Part shown: positions 19,796 to 27,952 of the stretch, piece after piece
How positions within the stretch are numbered: position 1 is the first letter of the stretch
Layout: each line of letters begins with the position of its first letter
Source of the DNA: Pseudomonas cichorii
GTDB taxonomy: Bacteria; Pseudomonadota; Gammaproteobacteria; Pseudomonadales; Pseudomonadaceae
Direction: 5' to 3'
Assembly: GCF_015471405.1 (NCBI RefSeq)
Contig: NZ_BLVZ01000002.1
Location: forward strand, 310,001-374,000
DNA: 64,000 nt
Notes under the pieces: model-generated
The model's input: only the letters and a program-made list of their open reading frames with translations
Told to the model about the DNA's origin: nothing
The model's database searches: none
Translations under genes and position numbers: made by a program

Positions 19796-20459
19796 CGCGG
19801 TTTTCCAGCAGATAACCCAGGCCACGGAAAGTCACGATGGCAATGGGATGACCATCGAGCTTCTTGCGCAGGCGATGGACGTAGATTTCGATGGCATCCG
19901 GGCTGGCTTCTTCATCAAGGCCGAAAACCTGCGCTGCCAGTTGTTCCTTGCTCATGACCCGACCCGGGCGGGCAATCAGCGCCTCAAGCACGGCTTGCTC
20001 ACGGGAGGTCAGGTTCAGCAAGTCACTGCCCAGAGTGAAACGTCTCGTATCCAGGTCATAGGCCAGCACACCACAACGCTGCTGCCGCTCACCGCCCAGC
20101 ACACTGCGACGCAGCAGCGCCTTGACCCGCGCCTCCAGCTCAGAAAGCTCGAACGGCTTGGCCAGATAATCGTCGGCCCCCAGATTGAGCCCGTGGACCC
20201 GATCCTTGACATCGCTACGCGCTGTCAGCATCAGCACCGGCAGGTTCTTGCCCCGCGCCCGCAAACGCCCCAGCACTTCAAAACCATCCAGGCGCGGCAG
20301 CCCTACATCAAGGATCGCCACCGCATATTGCTCACTGCTCAAGGCCAGATCGGCCGCAACGCCATCGTGCAACACATCAACGTTCAAACCTGCGTTCTTG
20401 AGCGCCTGGGCGATACTTTCAGCCAATTGCAGATGGTCTTCGACGAGAAGAACACGCAT
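19788..20459 (-). CDS. tctD: TctD-type response regulator (OmpR family)
   Basis: 223 residues from ATG 20459. The receiver domain has the acidic pocket at residues 7-8 (VED), phospho-acceptor Asp51 (VAILDVGLPRLDG) and Lys in LAKPFELSEL; the C-terminal winged helix ends with IEIYVHRLRKKLDG and ITFRGLGYLL-type residues (IVTFRGLGYLL). Divergent transcription from tctC and direct repeats in the shared region support control of tctCBA. Confidence 0.9.
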   Translation of the reverse strand: MRVLLVEDHLQLAESIAQALKNAGLNVDVLHDGVAADLALSSEQYAVAILDVGLPRLDGFEVLGRLRARGKNLPVLMLTARSDVKDRVHGLNLGADDYLAKPFELSELEARVKALLRRSVLGGERQQRCGVLAYDLDTRRFTLGSDLLNLTSREQAVLEALIARPGRVMSKEQLAAQVFGLDEEASPDAIEIYVHRLRKKLDGHPIAIVTFRGLGYLLENRDA

Positions 20460-20579
20460 CGCCGTCTCCTGAATCATGAATGTTGTAATGAAGGCACGAG
20501 GCGGAGTGTACAGGCGTGCCACAACCTGTGAAGCATTGAAACAACTAGAGGCTATTGAATACACCTCTCAAAGATAGTT

Positions 20580-20598
20580 GAAAGGTTTGTGAAAGGTT
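20580..20598 (+). promoter_or_regulatory. Candidate TctD operator (direct repeats)
   Basis: GAAAGGTT occurs at 20580-20587 and again at 20591-20598, exactly 11 bases apart, in the region between divergent tctD and tctC. Tandem half-sites spaced by one helical turn are typical for OmpR/PhoB-family dimers. That TctD binds here is an inference. Confidence 0.55.
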
Positions 20599-20693
20599 CG
20601 CCATTTAGCATCGCGATACGGCCGCAGAAATGGGCACGTAAATAAAGGCGCCTGGATGCGTCTGTAAAATAAAAACAATAAATGGAGTCAACC

Positions 20694-20810
20694 ATGTCCA
20701 AGCCATCCCTGGCTTTGCACCTCGTCTATTGCGTCGAGCCCTCGACCGTTCCGTTCTTGCTCAGCAAATCCATTTCCCGCTTGCGATGCGCTCATTTGCG
20801 TCGACGATAA
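20694..20810 (+). CDS. Possible 38-residue leader peptide upstream of tctC
   Basis: A short frame starts at ATG 20694 with GGAG seven bases upstream and ends in TAA at 20810, 74 bases before tctC. The peptide begins MSKPSLALHLVYCVEPSTV and has an Arg-rich end. Other Pseudomonas loci have an OprD-family porin gene (opdH) here; no porin sequence is visible. It could be a leader peptide, a relic start or chance. Confidence 0.3.
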   Translation: MSKPSLALHLVYCVEPSTVPFLLSKSISRLRCAHLRRR

Positions 20811-20884
20811 ACCGTGCGTGCGACAGAAATCGTACTGAACAGCTTCTTCTATCCAAAAACAAAAAACGTTTCAGGAGACTGACC

Positions 20885-21865
20885 ATGATTCGATCCTTGC
20901 GTCATTTGAGCCTGGCGGCCGGCTGCATGCTGGTTGCTACACAATTGTTCGCCGCGGAGCCCAAGCGTCCGGAATGCATTGCACCGGCCTCGCCCGGAGG
21001 CGGTTTCGACCTGACCTGCAAGCTGATCCAGAGCGCACTGATCAACGAAAAGATCCTGACCACCCCAATGCGCGTGACGTACATGCCTGGTGGTGTCGGC
21101 GCAGTGGCCTACAACGCAGTGGTTGCGCAACGACCAGCCGATGCCGGGACACTGGTGGCGTGGTCCAGCGGTTCTTTGCTCAACCTGGCACAAGGCAAGT
21201 TCGGCCGTTTCGATGAAAATGCCGTGCGCTGGCTAGCCGCAGTGGGCACCAGCTACGGCGCCATCGCAGTCAAGAGCGATTCGCCTTACAAGAACCTCGA
21301 CGACTTGGTCCAGGCTCTGAAGACCGACCCAAGCAAAGTGGTGATCGGCTCCGGCGGCACCGTCGGCAGCCAGGACTGGATGCAGACCGCACTGATCGCA
21401 AAAGCCGCTGGCATCAACCCGCGCGCCCTGCGCTATGTCGCCCTCGAAGGCGGCGGTGAAATCGCAACCGCCCTGCTCGGCGGCCACATTCAGGTGGGCA
21501 GTACCGATATCTCCGACTCCATGCCACACATCCTGAGCGGTGACATGCGTCTGCTGGCGGTATTCGCCGAGAAGCGCATCGACGAGCCGGAAATGAAAGA
21601 CATTCCAACCGCCAAGGAACAGGGGTACGACATCGTCTGGCCTGTGGTCCGTGGTTTCTATGTCGGCCCAAAAGTCAGCGACGAAGCCTACGATTGGTGG
21701 AAAGCTTCGTTCGACAAGATCCTGGCGTCGGAAGACTTCGCCAAACTGCGCGACCAGCGCGAGCTGTTCCCCTTCGCCATGACCGGTGCGGAGCTGGACA
21801 CCTATGTCAAGAAACAAGTCGCGGACTACAAGATGCTGGCCAAGGAGTTCGGCCTGATTCAGTGA
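20885..21865 (+). CDS. tctC: Tricarboxylate-binding periplasmic protein TctC
   Basis: 326 residues from ATG 20885, with AGGAGA seven to eight bases upstream. A signal peptide (MIRSLRHLSLAAGCMLVATQ to LFAA) is followed by the Bug/TctC fold: CIAPASPGGGFDLTCKLIQS is the substrate loop and KVVIGSGGTVGSQDW binds the carboxylates. It delivers citrate or a related tricarboxylate to the TctAB membrane complex. The position ahead of tctB and tctA supports the family assignment within the large Bug group. Confidence 0.92.
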   Translation: MIRSLRHLSLAAGCMLVATQLFAAEPKRPECIAPASPGGGFDLTCKLIQSALINEKILTTPMRVTYMPGGVGAVAYNAVVAQRPADAGTLVAWSSGSLLNLAQGKFGRFDENAVRWLAAVGTSYGAIAVKSDSPYKNLDDLVQALKTDPSKVVIGSGGTVGSQDWMQTALIAKAAGINPRALRYVALEGGGEIATALLGGHIQVGSTDISDSMPHILSGDMRLLAVFAEKRIDEPEMKDIPTAKEQGYDIVWPVVRGFYVGPKVSDEAYDWWKASFDKILASEDFAKLRDQRELFPFAMTGAELDTYVKKQVADYKMLAKEFGLIQ

Positions 21866-21927
21866 TTGAACTCAATTGACTGACGATCCGTTGCGCCTGC
21901 CCGGCAGGCGCGACGCAGGAGTTTTCC

Positions 21928-22386
21928 ATGGTCTTGCAACGCATTTTTGCTGCCGTACTGTTACTGGTATGCGCAGGTCTGACACTGATGGCCTGGCCTT
22001 ACCAGGCACCCTTTTCCTATGAACCTGTAGGCCCGAGAGCCTTTCCTCTGCTGATGCTGGGGCTGATGGGGCTGGCTCTGCTGTACATGCTGATCCGCCC
22101 GACACCCATCGTTCACTCAGAAGATGAACCGCCTCTGGATCGTGAAACCCTGATCAAGATCGGCATCTGCATCGCGCTGTTGCTGGTTTTCGCCGGCCTG
22201 TTCGAGCCCCTGGGTTTCATCCTCAGCAGCATCCTGATCGGCATCCCCATGGCACGCCTGTATGGCGGGCGCTGGGTTCCGAGCATCGCGGTAGTGATCC
22301 TGATGAGCGTCGGCCTTTACCTGTTGTTCGATAAAGCCATGGACGTTCCCTTGCCTTTGGGCCTGCTCAGCGTTCTGGAGAATTGA
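21928..22386 (+). CDS. tctB: Tricarboxylate transporter small membrane subunit TctB
   Basis: 152 residues with four predicted membrane segments (about 5-25, 35-52, 78-98 and 110-135). TctB is the small subunit of the tripartite tricarboxylate transporter. The motif YEPVGPRAFPLLMLGLMGL matches the family N-terminus. It ends one base before tctA begins. Confidence 0.9.
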   Translation: MVLQRIFAAVLLLVCAGLTLMAWPYQAPFSYEPVGPRAFPLLMLGLMGLALLYMLIRPTPIVHSEDEPPLDRETLIKIGICIALLLVFAGLFEPLGFILSSILIGIPMARLYGGRWVPSIAVVILMSVGLYLLFDKAMDVPLPLGLLSVLEN

Positions 22387-22387
22387 T

Positions 22388-23902
22388 ATGGATACTTTCA
22401 GCTATCTGGGCCAGGGATTTGGTGTTGCCCTTACCCCTTACAATCTGGTCACGGCACTTTCCGGCACCTTGATTGGCACCGTCGTCGGCCTGCTGCCGGG
22501 CCTTGGCCCGATCAACGGCGTCGCGCTGTTGATTCCCATCGCATTCGCACTGGGCCTGCCGCCTGAATCGGCACTGATTCTCCTGGCTGCGGTTTATCTG
22601 GGCTGTGAATACGGCGGGCGTATCAGCTCGATACTGCTGAACATTCCCGGCGAAGCTTCGACTGTGATGACCACGCTGGATGGTTATCCGATGGCCCGTA
22701 AAGGGCTGGCGGGGGTCGCTCTGTCACTGTCGGCATGGAGTTCATTCATCGGGGCGTTCATCGCCACCTGCGGCATGGTGTTGTTTGCACCGCTACTGGC
22801 CAAATGGGCGATAGCCTTCGGCCCGGCGGAATACTTCGTGCTGATGGTCTTCGCCATTGTCTGCCTGGGCGGCATGGCGGGTGATCGACCGCTCAAGACC
22901 TTTATCGCTGCATTGATCGGTCTGTTCCTGTCAGCCGTCGGCATCGATGCAAACAGCGGCGTATACCGTTTTACCGGTGACAATATTCACCTGGCTGACG
23001 GCATTCAGTTCGTGGTGCTGGTGTTGGGCCTGTTTTCCATCAGCGAGATTCTGTTGCTGCTGGAGAAAACCCATCGTGGCCAGGAAGCCGTGAAAGCCAC
23101 AGGGCGCATGCTGTTCAACTTCAAGGAAGCATCAGCGGTGTTCCTGGTGAACATCCGTTGCGGCCTGCTCGGTTTCGGTCTGGGCGTATTGCCGGGTGCC
23201 GGAGCAACGCTGGCCAGCGCCGTGGCTTACATGACTGAAAAACGCATTGCAGGCCCGAGCGGCAAGTTCGGCCAGGGCGACATGCGTGGCCTCGCGGCGC
23301 CTGAAACCGCCATCGGCGCAACCGCTTGTGGCGCGCTGGTGCCCATGCTGACCCTGGGTGTTCCGGGTTCCGGCACAACAGCAGTGATGATCGGCGCGCT
23401 GTCGCTGTACAACATCACGCCCGGCCCGATGCTGTTCCAGCAACAACCGGACATCGTCTGGGGCCTGATCGCTTCATTGTTCATCGCCAACATCATGCTG
23501 GTGATCCTCAACATCCCGATGATCCGCATCTTCACCCGCATCCTTGCCGTGCCGAACTGGGCACTGGTACCTGTGATCGCGATCATTACCGGGATTGGCG
23601 TCTACGCCGTCCATGCCACGACCTTCGACCTCTTCCTGATGGTCGGCATCGGTATCTTCGGCTATATCCTGCGCAAGCTGGATTTCCCGCTGTCGCCGAT
23701 TCTGCTCGGGTTCATTCTGGGTGGTTTGATGGAGCAGAACCTGCGTCGCGCCCTGTCAATCTCCAATGGCGCTCTGGAAATCCTGTGGGCCAGCCCGATC
23801 AGCATTGGTGTCTGGATCGTGACGATTTTCATGCTGCTGTTCCCGCTATACCGGATCTGGCGCAAGCGCTCCCGGCAGTCTCGCGCGCTGGCCGATGTCT
23901 GA
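22388..23902 (+). CDS. tctA: Tricarboxylate transporter large membrane subunit TctA
   Basis: 504 residues with about eleven membrane segments. TctA forms the ion-coupled channel of the transporter. The family signatures are GTVVGLLPGLGPINGVALLI (residues 30-49) and a second, similar loop GVLPGAGATLASAVAYMTEK around 260. AATACGAL-type residues (GATACGALVPMLTLGVPGSG) lie in the inner loop. The stop overlaps the start of the AbrB-type gene by eight bases. Confidence 0.95.
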   Translation: MDTFSYLGQGFGVALTPYNLVTALSGTLIGTVVGLLPGLGPINGVALLIPIAFALGLPPESALILLAAVYLGCEYGGRISSILLNIPGEASTVMTTLDGYPMARKGLAGVALSLSAWSSFIGAFIATCGMVLFAPLLAKWAIAFGPAEYFVLMVFAIVCLGGMAGDRPLKTFIAALIGLFLSAVGIDANSGVYRFTGDNIHLADGIQFVVLVLGLFSISEILLLLEKTHRGQEAVKATGRMLFNFKEASAVFLVNIRCGLLGFGLGVLPGAGATLASAVAYMTEKRIAGPSGKFGQGDMRGLAAPETAIGATACGALVPMLTLGVPGSGTTAVMIGALSLYNITPGPMLFQQQPDIVWGLIASLFIANIMLVILNIPMIRIFTRILAVPNWALVPVIAIITGIGVYAVHATTFDLFLMVGIGIFGYILRKLDFPLSPILLGFILGGLMEQNLRRALSISNGALEILWASPISIGVWIVTIFMLLFPLYRIWRKRSRQSRALADV

Positions 23903-24920
23903 CCGGTCCTTTCGTAGCTGGTGGGGCACTCCGCTGGTCGGCCTGCTTGGCGGATACCTCGCCAGCCAGGTCGGCTGGCCTTTGCCATGGATGATCGGCT
24001 CGTTGCTGGCGATCATCATGGTCCGCTGTCTGACACCCTGGCAACTGACGCAAATCCCCGGTGGACGCAAAGTCGGGCAACTGATCATCGGCATCGGGAT
24101 TGGCCTGCACTTCACCCCGGTAGTCATCGAGCAAGTGCTGGATCATTTCGGCCTGATTGTGCTCGGGGCGCTGGTGACCAGTCTTTCCAGCGTGGTCAGC
24201 GTCTGGCTGATGCTGCGCACCGGGGAGGATCGTCCTACGGCATTTTTCTCAAGCATGCCGGGCGGCTCGGGGGAGATGGTCAATCTCGGCGCACGCAATG
24301 GTGCGACCCTCAGCAGTGTTGCGGCCGCTCAAAGCCTGCGGGTGCTGGCGGTGGTGCTGTGTGTACCGGCGATCTTCAAATACCTGCTGGGTGACGGCAC
24401 TCCAGCGCTGCATGCCACAACGGTGGACTGGCGATGGTTGCTGTTTCTGCTGCCCGCGGGCGCGGTACTGGCTTTTCTCTGGCAACGCCTCAAACAACCC
24501 AATCCCTGGCTATTCGGGCCTCTGCTGCTCAGTTCAGTGGTCAGTGTCGCCTGGGACTTGAAAATCGGACTGCCCAACGGGGCCAGCCAGCTTGGTCAAC
24601 TGCTGATCGGCAGCGGCCTGGGCTGCCACTTCAATCGTGAGTTCTTCAGGCGGGCACCGTCCTTTCTCGGACGCACGCTGGTGGGGACAGCCCTGACCAT
24701 GCTGATCGCAGCCCTCGCCGCACTGGGCCTGAGCGCCCTCACCCACCTGGATCTGCGCTCCCTGACCCTGGGCATGATGCCCGGCGGCATCGCAGAAATG
24801 AGCCTGACAGCCGAAGTGCTTCAGCTATCAGTTCCGCTAGTGACCGCGATGCAGGTCATGCGGCTGCTGTTTGTGATGTTTCTGGCAGAGCCGTTTTACA
24901 GGCGGTGGAATAGGAGATAG
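23895..24920 (+). CDS. AbrB-type inner-membrane protein
   Basis: 341 residues with about ten membrane segments arranged as two related halves. Each half has a glycine-rich repeat (GGYLASQVGWPLPWMIGSLL in the first, LGMMPGGIAEMSLTAE in the second). This is the AbrB/YkrC-like membrane family, named after E. coli AbrB; its members are often annotated as ammonia monooxygenase or transcriptional regulators without support. The eight-base overlap with tctA suggests a role with tricarboxylate uptake, perhaps efflux, but the function is unknown. Confidence 0.75.
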   Translation: MSDRSFRSWWGTPLVGLLGGYLASQVGWPLPWMIGSLLAIIMVRCLTPWQLTQIPGGRKVGQLIIGIGIGLHFTPVVIEQVLDHFGLIVLGALVTSLSSVVSVWLMLRTGEDRPTAFFSSMPGGSGEMVNLGARNGATLSSVAAAQSLRVLAVVLCVPAIFKYLLGDGTPALHATTVDWRWLLFLLPAGAVLAFLWQRLKQPNPWLFGPLLLSSVVSVAWDLKIGLPNGASQLGQLLIGSGLGCHFNREFFRRAPSFLGRTLVGTALTMLIAALAALGLSALTHLDLRSLTLGMMPGGIAEMSLTAEVLQLSVPLVTAMQVMRLLFVMFLAEPFYRRWNRR

Positions 24921-24978
24921 GAGCTGCAAGCTGCAAGCTTTTGACTTGAAGCTTAAAGCTTGCGGCTTGAAGCTTGGC
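24921..24978. repeat. AAGCTT-rich short repeat
   Basis: A 58-base spacer built of degenerate copies of AGCTGCAAGCTT and TTGAAGCTT in alternating orientation, lying between the convergent AbrB-type gene and ung. It can fold into several hairpins and may act as a shared terminator. Similar HindIII-rich tracts occur between Pseudomonas genes. Confidence 0.6.
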
Positions 24979-24980
24979 GT

Positions 24981-25664
24981 CTAAAGCCTCCAATCAATCG
25001 GCGCCAGCCCATTCTGCTCCAGATACTTGTTGGCGCGGCCGAAGTGTCCGTTACCCAGAAAGCCTTTATAAGCCGAGAGCGGCGACGGGTGAACCGAAGT
25101 CAGCACCAGATGCTTGGTGGCGTCGACCAGTTTCTGCTTGCTCTGCGCATGGGAACCCCACAACAGGAAGACCAGATTCGGCTGATGGGCGCTGACGACT
25201 TCGATGACCTTGTCGGTGAAATGCTGCCAGCCCTTGCCGGCATGAGAAGCCGCATTGGCCCGCTGCACGGTCAGGGTGGTATTGAGCATCAGAACACCCT
25301 GATCGGCCCAGGATTGCAGGCAGCCGTGGTTGGGGATGTCGATGTTCAAGTCGCGCTTCAACTCCTTGAAGATATTCACCAGCGAAGGCGGCGCAGGCAC
25401 GCCGGGTTGTACCGAAAAGCACAAGCCATGTGCCTGACCGGGGCCGTGATACGGGTCCTGACCGAGAATCACGACTTTCACCTGATCCAGCGGCGTCGAG
25501 TTGAGCGCATTGAAGATCAGCGGCCCCGGCGGATAGATTTCCTTGCCTTCGGCATGCTCCTGGCGCAGGAACTCACGCAGTTGCGCCATATAAGGTTTGT
25601 CGAACTCATCGCGCAGCGCCTGCTTCCAGCTGGGCTCAAGTTTGATGCGGTCATCGCTTGTCAT
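24981..25664 (-). CDS. ung: Uracil-DNA glycosylase
   Basis: 227 residues from ATG 25664 ([20 protein letters not shown]), the start used by the family; an ATG two codons earlier is possible. Ung removes uracil from DNA for base-excision repair. The water-activating loop [18 protein letters not shown] carries catalytic Asp70, and the minor-groove loop [13 protein letters not shown] carries the catalytic His. [12 protein letters not shown] and LLWGSHAQ complete the uracil pocket. Confidence 0.98.
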   Translation of the reverse strand: MTSDDRIKLEPSWKQALRDEFDKPYMAQLREFLRQEHAEGKEIYPPGPLIFNALNSTPLDQVKVVILGQDPYHGPGQAHGLCFSVQPGVPAPPSLVNIFKELKRDLNIDIPNHGCLQSWADQGVLMLNTTLTVQRANAASHAGKGWQHFTDKVIEVVSAHQPNLVFLLWGSHAQSKQKLVDATKHLVLTSVHPSPLSAYKGFLGNGHFGRANKYLEQNGLAPIDWRL

Positions 25665-25795
25665 GGTCATACCCGGTAAAAACACTGCGCGACACTAGGA
25701 AAGCTGGCTGCCAATGTCAAATGCGCAGCAGCAAACCAGCAGTTTCCTACACTTGAGGGCAGAGCGTCGTTTGAACTGCCTATGAGAGGGACATG

Positions 25796-26902
25796 ATGAA
25801 TCTGCAATTTGAAGAGCGTCACGGGCAAGAAGGTGCCCGAATAGGTATCGCCAGCCTGGATGCCGAAAAGTCACTCAATGCCCTGACGCTGCCAATGATT
25901 CTAGCCCTTCAAGACAAGCTCGCTGCCTGGGCGGACGATCCGAAGATCGTGTGCGTTCTGTTGCGTGGTAACGGGCCGAAAGCCTTTTGCGCAGGTGGTG
26001 AGGTCCGCTCGCTGGCCGAAGCCTGTCGTGAATCTCCCGGCACCGTGCCACCTCTTGCCGCCAGCTTCTTCGCCGCTGAATACCGTTTGGACTACAGCCT
26101 GCATACCTACCCGAAACCCTTGATCTGCTGGGGACACGGCTATGTGTTGGGTGGCGGCATGGGGTTATTGCAAGGCGCCAGTATTCGTATCGTTACTCCG
26201 AGCAGCCGCCTGGCAATGCCCGAGATTGGTATCGGTTTATATCCGGATGTGGGCGCCAGCTGGTTTCTGTCTCGCCTGCCCGGAAAGCTGGGCCTGTTTC
26301 TGGGGCTGACCGGCGCGCACATCAATGGCCGTGACGCGCTGGACCTGGACCTGGCTGACCGTTTCCTCCTCGACGAGCAGCAGAACGTGCTGATAGAAAG
26401 CCTGCTGCAACTGAACTGGCAGGAACAGACTGAAATACAGCTCAACAGCCTGCTCAAGGCCCTGCAACAGGAAGCCATCAGCCACTTGCCTGCCGCCCAG
26501 TGGCTGCCGCGTCGGCAACAGATCGATGAGTTGCTGGATGTCGGAAATCTATCCGGTGCCTGGAATGCCATCAGTCATCTGCAATATCAGGATGACGCGC
26601 TGCTGGCACGTTGCGCGAAAAACCTGCTGGAAGGCTGCCCGTTGACCGCTCATCTGATCTGGGAACAGATCCGTCGAGGCAAGTATCTGTCACTGGCCCA
26701 GGTGTTCCAGATGGAATACGCCATGAGCCTCAACTGTTGCAGTCATCCGGAATTCAATGAGGGTGTGCGTGCGCGCCTGATCGACAAGGATCACACGCCC
26801 CATTGGCACTGGCAGGATGTGGCGAGGATACCGAGAGCGGTGATAGATGCTCACTTTGCCAAAGCCTGGGAAGGCAGGCATCCGCTGGCGGATTTGTCGT
26901 AA
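25796..26902 (+). CDS. Enoyl-CoA hydratase/isomerase family, 3-hydroxyisobutyryl-CoA hydrolase-like
   Basis: 368 residues. ATG 25796 is preferred because AGAGGG then has a five-base spacing. The crotonase fold shows KAFCAGGEVRSLAEA (oxyanion hole), WGHGYVLGGGMGLLQGASIR and the acidic MPEIGIGLYPDVGASWFLSR, with the extended C-terminal half typical of 3-hydroxyisobutyryl-CoA hydrolases. Such enzymes act in valine catabolism. No other valine-degradation gene is adjacent, so the substrate remains uncertain. Confidence 0.82.
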   Translation: MNLQFEERHGQEGARIGIASLDAEKSLNALTLPMILALQDKLAAWADDPKIVCVLLRGNGPKAFCAGGEVRSLAEACRESPGTVPPLAASFFAAEYRLDYSLHTYPKPLICWGHGYVLGGGMGLLQGASIRIVTPSSRLAMPEIGIGLYPDVGASWFLSRLPGKLGLFLGLTGAHINGRDALDLDLADRFLLDEQQNVLIESLLQLNWQEQTEIQLNSLLKALQQEAISHLPAAQWLPRRQQIDELLDVGNLSGAWNAISHLQYQDDALLARCAKNLLEGCPLTAHLIWEQIRRGKYLSLAQVFQMEYAMSLNCCSHPEFNEGVRARLIDKDHTPHWHWQDVARIPRAVIDAHFAKAWEGRHPLADLS

Positions 26903-26906
26903 ATAC

Positions 26907-26950
26907 TGGCCTCGTCGCGGGCAAGCCCCCTCCCACAAGAGGAGGGGGAC
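26907..26950. repeat. REP-type palindrome
   Basis: The segment contains TCGCGGGCAAGCC followed by CCCTCCCAC, the typical fluorescent-pseudomonad REP core, and continues with an inverted GGAGGGGG tail. It lies between two convergent genes. Confidence 0.65.
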
Positions 26951-26965
26951 ATTGGCACCTGCCTA

Positions 26966-27391
26966 TCAATAACGGCCATCACCCCGGCCGCGATCCCATG
27001 ACCGGCCGCCTCCACGGTAGTCATTGCGATAGTCGTTACGGTAATTGTTCCGATAGCCATCATTGCCGCGGAACCGGTTATCACGCCATGCATGGCCCGG
27101 TGGCCGGCCAGGGTTGTAGTAGCGCGGTTGCGGTGGAGGACCGTAATAACGCGGTGGTGGCGGTGGTGCGTAATAACGCGGTGGCTGGCTGTAGTAATAG
27201 CGTGGCTGAGGCGCTACATAAATGCGCCGCTCCTGATAATAGGAAGAGCGGTAACCATTGTCATAAGCATACCCTCCAGCGACGACAGTCGTCGGTTGTG
27301 TGTACACCTCGGATTCGTAGTAACCAGGACCTGCATAGCAACCTGTCATGAACAGGGCCAGCAAAGCGATGAGCAAGGGTCTTCGATACAT
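26966..27391 (-). CDS. Tyr/Pro/Arg-rich lipoprotein of unknown function
   Basis: 141 residues from ATG 27391, with GGAGG about seven bases upstream. A lipoprotein signal (MYRRPLLIALLALFMTGC) is followed by a low-complexity chain: repeated PRYY/PPPRYYGP units (about 70-105) and then RNNYRNDYRNDYRGGGR near the end. It is probably an envelope lipoprotein exposed in the periplasm or at the surface. The composition resembles small Pseudomonas YXWGXW-like or Gly/Tyr-rich lipoproteins, but no family was recognised with confidence. Confidence 0.7.
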   Translation of the reverse strand: MYRRPLLIALLALFMTGCYAGPGYYESEVYTQPTTVVAGGYAYDNGYRSSYYQERRIYVAPQPRYYYSQPPRYYAPPPPPRYYGPPPQPRYYNPGRPPGHAWRDNRFRGNDGYRNNYRNDYRNDYRGGGRSWDRGRGDGRY

Positions 27392-27722
27392 GGCGGCCTC
27401 CTTGGACCGCGATTGGGCACAACCAGCGACGCTGGTCGGCGTCTGCACATTGGCCAGCAGACGAATTATCTGACAGCAGAAAACCTTTCTAGTGCGGGAT
27501 TTCCCCAAGCCACTGATCCCTTGAAATAATGGCCAAATGGCTCGCAAGGCCTTGATAACCAAGGCCTCGGGGCCTTGCTCCGGTTTCGTACAAAGATGCT
27601 ACAAAACATTTCACCCTACAGCGCTTCATCGCGGTGCAAACCTGCACCAGCACAAGGCAGATACGGGCCTCAAAACCTCTCTCCTTTTCCAGTACCCGTT
27701 GAAAAACAAGGCTTGTAGCGAG
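27392..27722. other. Divergent regulatory region upstream of the guanidine operon
   Basis: About 330 bases without a gene. It holds an AAGGCCTTG-type hairpin (27547-27575) and a palindrome GGTGCA-AACC-TGCACC (27633-27648), about 75 bases upstream of the sigma-54-like promoter. Such a spacing would suit an activator of sigma-54, but the palindrome is not the standard NtrC site. Confidence 0.4.
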
Positions 27723-27739
27723 TTGGCACAACTCTCGCT
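27723..27739 (+). promoter_or_regulatory. Candidate sigma-54 promoter of the guanidine operon
   Basis: TTGGCACAACTCTCGCT matches the -24/-12 consensus YTGGCACGNNNNTTGCW at all the key positions (GG and GC separated by exactly 12 bases); the -12 box reads TCGCT instead of TTGCT. Transcription would begin near 27751, about 50 bases ahead of the riboswitch. Use by NtrC under nitrogen limitation is an inference. Confidence 0.65.
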
Positions 27740-27798
27740 TAACGATTGATGTGCAGGAGTCAACACAGCTTCGCGGCACCACAATTTGCAATAGCCGA

Positions 27799-27892
27799 CT
27801 AGGGTTCCGGCTTGCCGACAGGCAAGTGGCTGGTCCGAGAGTTGGCGACCTCCAGTAGAGGTTACACGGCGGGATAAAAGCCCGGGAGACAG
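27799..27892 (+). ncRNA. Guanidine-I (ykkC) riboswitch
   Basis: The conserved ykkC elements occur in order: CTAGGGTTCCG (27799), CTGGTCCGAGAG (27830), ACACGGCGGGATAAAAGCCC and GGGAGA near 27889. The class binds free guanidine and turns on guanidine export or breakdown. Downstream, CCAGTGGTG (27897-27905) can pair with CACTACTGG (27931-27939), which borders and partly includes the GGAGG ribosome-binding site at 27938. Translational control by sequestering this site is therefore plausible. The genes behind it form the matching pathway. Confidence 0.93.
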
Positions 27893-27952
27893 GACACCAG
27901 TGGTGTCGAGTTGCTCCTGGCCGCCCCTTTCACTACTGGAGGTTTATTCAGC

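Noticed and set aside
26966..27391. Short tandem repeats GGTGGCGGTGG and TAATAACGCGG as a CRISPR or microsatellite
   Set aside because: They encode the PRYY/PPPRYY repeats of the minus-strand lipoprotein, and no spacer-repeat pattern is present. No CRISPR array was seen anywhere in the window.
27633..27648. GGTGCA-AACC-TGCACC as an NtrC site for the sigma-54 promoter
   Set aside because: The half-sites are in the opposite order to the NtrC consensus (GCACC then GGTGC). It is noted as a palindrome only.
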